A DNA stretch of 44,966 bases from Glycomyces buryatensis (lineage in GTDB: Bacteria; Actinomycetota; Actinomycetes; Mycobacteriales; Micromonosporaceae). The stretch spans positions 2,929 to 47,894 of the forward strand of contig NZ_STGY01000081.1 of NCBI RefSeq assembly GCF_004912275.1, given 5' to 3'. The translations under genes were made by a program, and so were the position numbers. This document shows, piece by piece, positions 38,891-44,966 of the stretch. The notes under the pieces were generated by a model. That model saw only the letters and a program-made list of their open reading frames with translations. It made no database searches and was not told the DNA's origin. The number at the start of each line of letters is the position of its first letter. The stretch's first letter is position 1.

Positions 38891-40024
38891 CTACTCGCCC
38901 TCGTCCTGTCCGGCCGCCTCGGGATTGTCCTCGACCCACTCGGCCATGGTGTCCTCGCGCAGCGCCTCCCAGAGGCTGACCGCCTCGGGGTTGCTCGCCT
39001 CGGGGTTCTCCGGGTCGTCCGCGTAGATGACGACCGACTCGCCGCCCTGATCGCCGGTGCCGAGGTTCGGGGTCGTCATGAAGACGATGTCGTCGCTGCG
39101 CAGCCCCATCAGCTCGATCGCGGTGCCCACGACGTTGAAATCGGTGTCGACCTTGATCGCGTCCGAGGTGGACTCGATGAAGGCGGTGAGCTTGCCCCGG
39201 TCGGTCAGGACCCCGGCGGTGAGCGCGGAGTCCATGATGGCTTTGATGAGGTCCTGCTGGTGCCGCATGCGGGCGAAGTCGCCGTCGGCGTACTGCTTGC
39301 GCTGGCGCACGTAGTCCAGCGCCTCCTCGCCGTTGAGGTGGTTCACGCCCTCGGAGAATTCGCGGTACGGCTCGTGGATCGAGGTGACGGTGTCCTGTCC
39401 CTCGGGGACCTCCACGTCGATGTCGATGCCGCCGAGGGCGTCGACCACCTCGATCAGGCCGTTGAAGTCGATCTCCACGATGTGGTCGATGCGCACCCCG
39501 GTCAGGGCCTCGACGGTCTTGACCGTGGTGTTCACCCCGCCCCAGGCGTACGCCGCGTTGAACTTCGCGTTCGTCCCGGTGTAGTCCGGGTAGTAGGCCG
39601 CGTCGGGGTCCTCGGGGATGGGCACGTACAGGTCGCGGGGGATCGAGATCGCGTACGCCTCGGTCCCGCCCTCGTTGACGTGCATGATCATCGCGGTGTC
39701 GGAACGGGCGTCCTCCTCGGCATTGCCCTCGCGGTGGTCGGAGCCGAGGATGAGGACGTTCAGCGCCGGGGTGTCCTCCGGGCGGTCCTCGAGATCACCC
39801 AGGTCGAACGCGCGATCGAGGTCGGAGTTGGCGTCATTGGCGGTGCTCCACACCGAGAAGCCGCCGCCGGCCGCCGCAACGGAGGCGACCAGGCCGATCG
39901 CCGAGCCGATGAGACCGCGGCGGGTCGGGCCGCCACCGGCCGCCGCGGCGACACGGGCGCCGCCGCTGCCGCCGGCAGGGGGTACCGAGGCTGCGCCCCG
40001 GTAGTTGGAACCGGAATACGTCAT
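38891..40024 (-). CDS. LytR-CpsA-Psr (LCP) family cell wall glycopolymer ligase
   Basis: This 377-aa membrane-anchored protein has a short cytoplasmic Gly/Pro region and one TM helix (about residues 36-60, GLIGSAIGLVASVAAAGGG). The LCP domain follows, with ILGSDHREGNAEEDARSDTA (Asp/Arg cluster), AISIPRDLYVPIP, KFNAAYAWGG, IDHIVEIDFNGLIEVVDALG and LDYVRQRKQYADGDFARMRH. LCP enzymes attach teichoic acid or other glycopolymers to peptidoglycan. ATG 40024 is preferred; TTG 40030 is possible. The acidic C-terminus lacks a LytR_C domain. It is the last gene of the 42727-38891 run. Confidence 0.93.
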   Translation of the reverse strand: MTYSGSNYRGAASVPPAGGSGGARVAAAAGGGPTRRGLIGSAIGLVASVAAAGGGFSVWSTANDANSDLDRAFDLGDLEDRPEDTPALNVLILGSDHREGNAEEDARSDTAMIMHVNEGGTEAYAISIPRDLYVPIPEDPDAAYYPDYTGTNAKFNAAYAWGGVNTTVKTVEALTGVRIDHIVEIDFNGLIEVVDALGGIDIDVEVPEGQDTVTSIHEPYREFSEGVNHLNGEEALDYVRQRKQYADGDFARMRHQQDLIKAIMDSALTAGVLTDRGKLTAFIESTSDAIKVDTDFNVVGTAIELMGLRSDDIVFMTTPNLGTGDQGGESVVIYADDPENPEASNPEAVSLWEALREDTMAEWVEDNPEAAGQDEGE

Positions 40025-40093
40025 AGCCAAAGCTTACGTGGCCTGTGCACGTACCCCACGTCCCGGAAGGCCCCGGCGGGTCTTGGAAAACTC

Positions 40094-41077
40094 TCAGGCT
40101 GCGGTGAGCTCACTCGCGCCCTGGTCCCGTTTGACCCGTTCCGCGAAGTAGTCGATGGTCGCCTTGAGACCGGCCTCATAGTGGATCTGCGGCTCGTAGC
40201 CGAGCAGTTCGCGGGCCAAGGTGAGGTCGGGGCGGCGGCGCTCGGGGTCGTCGGACGGACGGTCGGTGTACTCGATCTTCGAGGACGAGCCGGTGAGCCG
40301 GATGACCAGTTCGGCGGTCTCGCGGATCGTCAGCTCGTACTCGGTGCCGAGGTTGATCGGGCCGTACTCCCCCGATTCGAGCAGCATGATCAGGCCGCGC
40401 ACCAGGTCGTCGACGTAGCACAGGGAGCGGGTCTGGGAGCCGTCGCCGTGGACGGTCAGGGGCTCCCCGGCCAGCGCCTGCGTGATGAAGGTCGGCACGA
40501 AGCGCCCGTCGTCGGGGCGGTTGCGCGGGCCGTAGGTGTTGAAGATCCGCACGATCGCCGCGTCCAGGCCCTTGTGGCGGTGGTAGGCGGCCACGGCGGC
40601 CTCGGAGAAGCGCTTGGCCTCGTCGTAGCAGGAGCGGATCCCGATGGGGTTCACGTTGCCCCAGTAGGACTCCGGCTGCGGGTGGACCAGCGGGTCGCCG
40701 TAGACCTCGGAGGTGGAGGCCATGAGGAAGCGGGCGCCGTCGGCGAGTGCGCGGTCGAGCGCGTGCAGGGTGCCGACGGAGTCGACCCGCAGGATCTCGA
40801 CCGGGAGGGTCGCGAAGTCGACCGGGCTGGCCGGGCAGGCGAAGTGGAGGACCGCGTCGAAGGGGGCGTCGCCGACGGGGAGTCCCTCGGTGACGTCGGC
40901 CTCGACGAGTGTCAGGTTGGGGTGTTCTGTCAGGTTCTCGCGGGAGCCCGTGGAGAAGTTGTCAACGGCCGTGACGTCGCAGCCGCGTTCCAGGAACGCG
41001 TCTACGAGGTGGGAGCCAACGAGGCCCGCGCCGCCCGTAACGAGAATCCGGCTGCCAGTTCCGTACGTAGTAGTCAT
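40094..41077 (-). CDS. NAD-dependent SDR, UDP-glucuronate decarboxylase (UDP-xylose synthase)-like
   Basis: This 327-aa extended SDR has ILVTGGAGLVGSHLVDAF (NAD motif, residues 11-28), HFACPASPVDF, the STSEVYGDP Ser/Thr site near 121-129, and Y151-D-E-A-K155 catalytic pair, with NPIGIRSCYDEAKR just before. The CPASPV and YGDPLVHPQPESYWG segments are typical of UDP-xylose synthase/UDP-glucuronate decarboxylase; a dTDP-glucose dehydratase-like role is less likely. Arg near SIMT-like and RSLCYVDDLVRG is present. It would provide activated pentose or related sugar for the envelope glycopolymer. ATG start at 41077. Confidence 0.88.
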   Translation of the reverse strand: MTTTYGTGSRILVTGGAGLVGSHLVDAFLERGCDVTAVDNFSTGSRENLTEHPNLTLVEADVTEGLPVGDAPFDAVLHFACPASPVDFATLPVEILRVDSVGTLHALDRALADGARFLMASTSEVYGDPLVHPQPESYWGNVNPIGIRSCYDEAKRFSEAAVAAYHRHKGLDAAIVRIFNTYGPRNRPDDGRFVPTFITQALAGEPLTVHGDGSQTRSLCYVDDLVRGLIMLLESGEYGPINLGTEYELTIRETAELVIRLTGSSSKIEYTDRPSDDPERRRPDLTLARELLGYEPQIHYEAGLKATIDYFAERVKRDQGASELTAA

Positions 41078-41137
41078 TAAGTCCCCAGATTATCAGGGTT
41101 CGCCTGGCGTTTACCTGAGCGTTGCCTGTGTTTTTCC

Positions 41138-42727
41138 TCAGTACGCGCCTTTTCGGCGCAACACTACAGCGACGGTGCGGAACAGGATCTGAAGGTCGGT
41201 CGTCAATGACCAGTTGTCGACGTAGTAGAGGTCCAGGCGGACGGCGTCGTCCCAGGAGAGGTCGGAGCGGCCGGAGACCTGCCAGAGGCCGGTGATGCCG
41301 GGTCGCACGAGCAGGCGGCGGCGGACGTCGCCGAGGAAGTCGCCGTTCTCGGCGGGGAGCGGGCGGGGCCCGACGAGGCTCATCTCACCCCGGACGACGT
41401 TGATGAGTTGGGCGAACTCGTCGATGGAGGTGCGGCGGAGGAATTTGCCGACGCGGGTGATGCGGGGGTCGTCCTTCATCTTGAACAGCAGTCCGTCGGT
41501 CTCGTTGTGCATCATGAGCGCGGCCTGGCGTTCTTCGGCGTCGATGTACATGGTGCGGAACTTCCAGCAGCGGAAGGTCTCGCCGTCGCGGCCGACGCGG
41601 GCCTGGCGGAAGAACACGGGGCCGGGGCTGTCGACCCTGATGGCGATGGCCACGGCCAGCAGCAGCGGGGAGAGCACGACGAGACCGAGCACCGAGGAGG
41701 TGATGTCGAGGATGTTCTTGATGAGCCAGCCGATGCCGGAGATCTTGGGCTCTTCGACGTGGAGGAGGGGGAGTCCTTCGACGGGCCGGATGTGGACGCG
41801 GGGGCCGGCGATGTCGGTGAGCTGGGGGGCGACGACCAGGTCGCGGCCGGTGCCTTCGAGCTGCCAGGCGAGGCGGCGCAGGTCGGCGGAGGCGGCGGAG
41901 GCGGAGCCGCAGACGGCGAGGGTGTCGGCTTCGAGCTGTTCGGCGCAGGTGACGACGTCGGTGCCGGCGAAGACGGGCACGGGGGTGTCGAGGTTGCGGA
42001 CGGAGGAGGCGCCCTCCGTGACGTAGATGCCGACGGGGACGAGTCCGGCGGCGGGGGCGCGGCGGACGGTCCGGTAGACCTCCAGGGCCTCGGGGTAGGC
42101 GCCGATGAGGAGGACCCGCTGGACGCCGCGTCCGGCCTGGCGCATCTTGTGCAGGCCGATGCGGGCGGCGAAGCGCAGGCTCATGATGAGGACGGCGGCC
42201 GCGAGCAGGAGGAGGGCGACGGTGGCACGCAAGACGTCGGCCTTGAATGTCAGGGCGAGGAAGGAGACGAGCGCGAGCATGAACATGGAGGCCCGGATGA
42301 CGCGCTTGAACTCCTCGTTGCCGAGGCCGAAGTAGCGGCGGTCATAGGCGCCGGTCCCCCAGAGGGTGAGGAGCCACGCGGTCGGCAGGAGCAGCCACAC
42401 CGTGAGGTAGTAGAAGCTCATCTGGTCGGTCGAGTGGAACCCGGCGTAGGGGGTGGGGGTGAGGTTGACAGCGATGACCGAGGCCATCAGGGCCGCGAAC
42501 AGGTCGACGCCGACGACGGCCGCCTGGTAGTAGCGGTGCCAGTTGGAGGCGCGCACGAGGCGGCGCCACGCCGAGCGGGTGACGCCGTTGGTGACGAGCT
42601 TGGGGTCGCCGCCTTCGCGAGTGCCGGTCACGTAGGTCCCCGTCCGTTCGAACTCCCCGGCTGGGTACTGCGGAACACCTCCACGTCCGTGGAGATCCTT
42701 TGCTGGGCGTTCCAGGCTCGTAGCCAC
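41138..42727 (-). CDS. Polyprenyl-phosphate sugar-1-phosphate transferase (WbaP/CpsE-type)
   Basis: This 529-aa enzyme starts glycan assembly on the undecaprenyl carrier. It has four to five N-terminal TM helices (about 60-195), a cytoplasmic CoA-binding-like region with LIGAYPEALEVYRTVR, and another TM before the bacterial sugar transferase domain (about 340-529): DSPGPVFFRQARVGRDGETF, CWKFRTMYIDAEE, FLRRTSIDEFAQLINVV, MSLVGPRPLP and RPGITGLWQVSGRSDLSW. These motifs are all intact. GTG start at 42727. It is first in the gene run with the SDR and LCP ligase. Confidence 0.93.
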   Translation of the reverse strand: MATSLERPAKDLHGRGGVPQYPAGEFERTGTYVTGTREGGDPKLVTNGVTRSAWRRLVRASNWHRYYQAAVVGVDLFAALMASVIAVNLTPTPYAGFHSTDQMSFYYLTVWLLLPTAWLLTLWGTGAYDRRYFGLGNEEFKRVIRASMFMLALVSFLALTFKADVLRATVALLLLAAAVLIMSLRFAARIGLHKMRQAGRGVQRVLLIGAYPEALEVYRTVRRAPAAGLVPVGIYVTEGASSVRNLDTPVPVFAGTDVVTCAEQLEADTLAVCGSASAASADLRRLAWQLEGTGRDLVVAPQLTDIAGPRVHIRPVEGLPLLHVEEPKISGIGWLIKNILDITSSVLGLVVLSPLLLAVAIAIRVDSPGPVFFRQARVGRDGETFRCWKFRTMYIDAEERQAALMMHNETDGLLFKMKDDPRITRVGKFLRRTSIDEFAQLINVVRGEMSLVGPRPLPAENGDFLGDVRRRLLVRPGITGLWQVSGRSDLSWDDAVRLDLYYVDNWSLTTDLQILFRTVAVVLRRKGAY

Positions 42728-42923
42728 TGCACATCCCTGCGGTCGTCAGCTTACGGTGGAGGTGAGCGTCTGCGGGGGCGGATCGAAGCGTCATAGCTTC
42801 CGATCCGGGCCGGGCGGCCCGCCGACACGATACCCGACAACCTACACCTATTCCCAGGCTGAGGTATCTTCGGCCGAGCTGAAAGCCGTGCGCGCCACCC
42901 GGAGACCTAGTGAGGGAAAACCT

Positions 42924-42992
42924 GTGAAGATCGTCATCGACCGCAAGCGGTATGCGGCCCTTTGCGGCACCTCTGAGGTGGATCGCGCATGA
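42924..42992 (+). CDS. 22-codon leader ORF overlapping the GT4 start
   Basis: A GTG at 42924 preceded by GAGGG opens VKIVIDRKRY and ends in a TGA that overlaps the GT4 ATG (ATGA at 42989-42992). The first bases (13 identical, TGAAGATCGTCAT) repeat the start of the GT4 gene, MKIVIAHNRY. It could be a translated leader that couples or tunes GT4 synthesis, or a remnant of a start duplication. Too short for homology, so confidence is limited. Confidence 0.4.
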   Translation: MKIVIDRKRYAALCGTSEVDRA

Positions 42993-44149
42993 AGATCGTC
43001 ATAGCGCACAACCGGTATTCGTCGGCGCAGCCTTCGGGCGAGAACACAATCGTCGATTACGAGATCGACGCCTTGCGACAGGCGGGCATCAAGGTGGTGC
43101 CGTTCCTGCGTTCGTCCGACGAGATCGCTTCCCTCGCACCGCATCAGAAGGCGGCACTGGTGACGTCGCCGATCCATGCCGGGCGGACCCAGCGGGAGCT
43201 CGCGGCCGTGCTGGAAAGGGAGAAGCCGGACCTGCTGCATCTGCACAATCCCTATCCGCTGCTGTCGCCTTCGGTGGTTCGGACCGCGCATTCGCACGGG
43301 GTGAAAGTGGTGCAGACCATCCACAATTACCGGCACGACTGCGTCAATGGGCTGTACTTCAGGGACGGTCACGACTGCCACGACTGCCACGGGAAGCGGT
43401 GGAACGGACCGGGAGTCCTGCACGCCTGCTACCGGGGCTCGCGCCCGCAGAGCGCCATCATGGCCGTGGCGCTGGGCACGCACCAGGGCACGTGGAAGAC
43501 GGTGGACCGCTTCGTGGCGCTGACCGATGCGATGGCCGGGTACCTGCGCTCCATCGGCATCGCGGACGAGCGGATCCGCGTCAAACCGAACGCGGTGGCA
43601 GACCCCGGCCCGGTGCCGCTGGGCGAGGGCTTCCTGTTCGGGGCCAGGCTGGTTCCGGAGAAGGGCGTCGAGCTGCTGCTGGACGCTTGGAAGCTCGCGG
43701 ACCTGCCGGGCCAGAAGCTGCGGATCGCCGGGGACGGCCCGCTTCGATCCCTTGTGGAGGAAGCGGCGGCATCGGATGAGAGCGTCGAATACCTGGGCCA
43801 GCTCGGCCCGGTCGAGCGGGACGCGGCGGTGGCCGCCTCGGCGGCCGTGGTCATCCCCTCGATCTGGCAGGACATCCTGCCGACCACGGGCCTGGAGGCC
43901 CTGGCCAGCGGCCGGGCGGTGGTGGTGACGAAGATGGGCGGCGCGCCGTTCATCGCCGGAGTCGAGACCGATGCGCCGGCGGGCCTGGCGACCGACCCGA
44001 CCCCCGCAGCCCTCGCGCACGGCCTGGAGACGGTGGCGATGGACCCGTCCTATGCCGCGAACGCCCGGGCCCGTTACGAATCGACCTTCGCGCCCGAGGT
44101 GACCCTGCGGCGGCTCATCGAGATCTACGAGGAACTGCTCGCGTCCTGA
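42989..44149 (+). CDS. Family 4 glycosyltransferase (GT-B)
   Basis: This 386-aa retaining glycosyltransferase has the GT4 C-terminal donor site: LFGARLVPEKGVELLLDAW, LRIAGDGPLR, VEYLGQLGPVERDAAVAAS and VVIPSIWQDILPTTGLEALA with the EX7E-like element. The N-terminal acceptor domain has LLHLHNPYPLLSP and QTIHNYRHDCVNG. A Cys/His patch (HDCHDCHGKRW) sits near residues 128-140. It likely adds a sugar to the glycopolymer. ATG 42989 has GAGGTGG upstream; it overlaps the leader ORF. Convergent with the CDP-alcohol gene. Confidence 0.92.
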   Translation: MKIVIAHNRYSSAQPSGENTIVDYEIDALRQAGIKVVPFLRSSDEIASLAPHQKAALVTSPIHAGRTQRELAAVLEREKPDLLHLHNPYPLLSPSVVRTAHSHGVKVVQTIHNYRHDCVNGLYFRDGHDCHDCHGKRWNGPGVLHACYRGSRPQSAIMAVALGTHQGTWKTVDRFVALTDAMAGYLRSIGIADERIRVKPNAVADPGPVPLGEGFLFGARLVPEKGVELLLDAWKLADLPGQKLRIAGDGPLRSLVEEAAASDESVEYLGQLGPVERDAAVAASAAVVIPSIWQDILPTTGLEALASGRAVVVTKMGGAPFIAGVETDAPAGLATDPTPAALAHGLETVAMDPSYAANARARYESTFAPEVTLRRLIEIYEELLAS

Positions 44150-44160
44150 TGAGATCAAAA

Positions 44161-44183
44161 TCCTATAGGATATATCCTATGGG
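44161..44183. terminator. AT-rich palindrome between convergent genes
   Basis: ATAGGATATATCCTAT is a perfect 16-bp palindrome inside TCCTATAGGATATATCCTATGGGA, in an otherwise GC-rich window. On the minus strand GGATTTTGATC follows, so it may end the CDP-alcohol gene transcript. It could also be a protein-binding site. Confidence 0.5.
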
Positions 44184-44185
44184 AA

Positions 44186-44887
44186 TCAGCGGAGCGTGAT
44201 GCGCGCGGCGGCGACGATGCTGGCGAGCAGGAACAGGGCGTTCACCGCACCGAAGAACAGCATTACGAAGGCCATCGACTCAGGCCACAGCAGCGCCAGC
44301 GCGATGACGATGATGATGAATCCGTAGTCGCGCACCAGTTTGATGAGCCGCACGATGAGGCCGGTGCTGGTGACGAGGGAAGAGCCGGAGTCCTCTTTGG
44401 CCATGACGGCGGTGACCAGGTTGGTCATCCACAGTGCCGCGAAGGCCGCGCCGCACCAGGCCGGGATCTCGGGCGTGTAGGCGGCCTGGACCGCGACGAC
44501 GACGGCGACGACCGAAGCCTGAATGGCTACGTCGCAGAGGATGTCGACGCGCGCGCCGGCGTCGGAGCCGGTCTTGGTGACTCGGGCGAGCTGTCCGTCC
44601 GCGCAGTCGAGCATGTAGGCGACCTGCCACAGAATCAGGGCCGCGAGCGCCACCGGCCACCACGCAGCGCCGTCCTGTGCGAACGGAATGTAAGCGATGA
44701 CACCGGCCGAGGCGACGAGCCCGAGGAGCAGGTTCAGCAGCGTCAGATGGGTCGGCTTGAGGCCCGATCGCCATGCGAGGTAGGCGAATCGCGCACCGCC
44801 GCGCTGATCGATCAGCGTGATCAGACCGCCTCCGCGGTGGGCGGCGAGGAAGTCGGCGGGGCTCGGATTCGGGCTCGATTCGGTCAC
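44186..44887 (-). CDS. CDP-alcohol phosphatidyltransferase family membrane protein
   Basis: This 233-aa integral membrane enzyme displaces CMP from a CDP-alcohol. The full signature is present: D94-x2-D97-G98-x2-A101-R102-x8-G111-x3-D115-x3-D119, within LDCADGQLARVTKTGSDAGA. About six TM helices follow the family plan. The substrate could be phosphatidylinositol-type, cardiolipin-type or another lipid/teichoic-acid head group; position in an envelope sugar locus favours a glycolipid or teichoic-acid role (inference). ATG at 44887. The window ends about 80 bp upstream of it. Confidence 0.93.
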   Translation of the reverse strand: MTESSPNPSPADFLAAHRGGGLITLIDQRGGARFAYLAWRSGLKPTHLTLLNLLLGLVASAGVIAYIPFAQDGAAWWPVALAALILWQVAYMLDCADGQLARVTKTGSDAGARVDILCDVAIQASVVAVVVAVQAAYTPEIPAWCGAAFAALWMTNLVTAVMAKEDSGSSLVTSTGLIVRLIKLVRDYGFIIIVIALALLWPESMAFVMLFFGAVNALFLLASIVAAARITLR

Positions 44888-44910
44888 GCGCCGATCCTAT
44901 TACGACCTGT

Positions 44911-44966
44911 TGACCTCCTCCCCGCTGTGGGCGGGGATTCCCGGCTTGCGGTTCGCTTGCGCGTTC
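44911..44966. mobile_element. Possible end of an IS200/IS605-family (tnpB-bearing) element
   Basis: TGACCTCCTCCCCGCTGTGGGCGGGGATTCC contains a hairpin (CCCCGC 44920-44925 with GCGGGG 44931-44936). The CCTCCCCGC...GCGGGGATTCC pattern is one I recall next to tnpB genes in actinomycetes. The rest of the element, if any, is outside the window, so only the boundary signature is seen. Confidence 0.35.

Noticed and set aside
1..44966. Complete insertion sequence, prophage or CRISPR array
   Set aside because: No transposase, integrase or phage structural gene and no regularly spaced repeats were found. Only a possible element end at the right edge was seen.

Overview
The window is high-GC DNA from an actinomycete. 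The evidence is a PASTA Ser/Thr kinase with its FHA, PstP, RodA and PbpA operon, a DUF397 plus XRE/DUF5753 pair, a DUF574-type methyltransferase, an LCP ligase, frequent GTG starts, and many 4-bp ATGA/GTGA gene overlaps. The gene set suggests a morphologically complex group such as Glycomycetaceae, Micromonosporaceae or a relative of Streptomyces. I cannot fix the genus from sequence alone. I see no rRNA, CRISPR array or complete insertion sequence, and one tRNA (Arg, CCU).

Layout. 1-3.5 kb: the 3' end of an unknown gene, an XRE regulator divergent from a GRDP-like protein and an aminoglycoside-phosphotransferase-fold kinase, then a scar with two decayed genes. 3.6-13.05 kb, minus strand: the cell growth and division signalling operon fhaA-fhaB-pstP-rodA-pbpA-pknA-pknB. 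It ends in a strong terminator, and a second terminator lies between fhaA and fhaB. 13.3-18.6 kb: a small XRE gene overlapping the end of hisC, an RDD membrane protein, a DUF4190-like membrane protein, and nagA divergent from a DeoR/GlpR-type regulator (amino sugar catabolism). 18.8-19.8 kb: an orphan two-gene operon behind a leader hairpin. 19.9-22.3 kb: a three-gene, tightly coupled type-VII-secretion-like operon (helical partner, WXG-containing protein with a hydrophobic segment, lipoprotein). 22.6-27.4 kb: two degenerate sugar-permease-like membrane proteins, a DUF3180-like protein, folK, folB and a voltage-sensor-like membrane protein. 27.5-29.4 kb: glpD and tRNA-Arg.

29.4-35.4 kb is the most unusual part. 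A Nudix/winged-helix regulator of the NrtR type is divergent from a four-gene operon encoding a PNP/MTAN-family nucleosidase, a membrane-anchored pseudo-protease with a beta-propeller, a multi-TM protein and a small coiled-coil protein. Three of the four products carry the same 20-residue Gly-rich pattern, at the C-terminus of two and near the N-terminus of the third. This looks like an interaction or amyloid-type signalling motif. A 21-bp inverted repeat overlaps the predicted operon promoter. I propose that this is an uncharacterised nucleotide- or NAD-linked stress or defence cassette; the function is inference.

35.6-38.7 kb: a small Cys-containing protein, a DUF397 protein, an XRE/DUF5753 regulator and a DUF574-like methyltransferase, with a dense cluster of palindromes upstream of DUF397 and a perfect 12-bp inverted repeat before the XRE gene. 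38.9-44.9 kb: a cell-envelope glycopolymer locus with a polyprenyl-phosphate sugar transferase, a UDP-glucuronate decarboxylase-like SDR and an LCP ligase on the minus strand, a GT4 glycosyltransferase behind a 22-codon leader ORF, and a CDP-alcohol phosphatidyltransferase. The last bases hold a hairpin resembling an IS200/IS605-type end.
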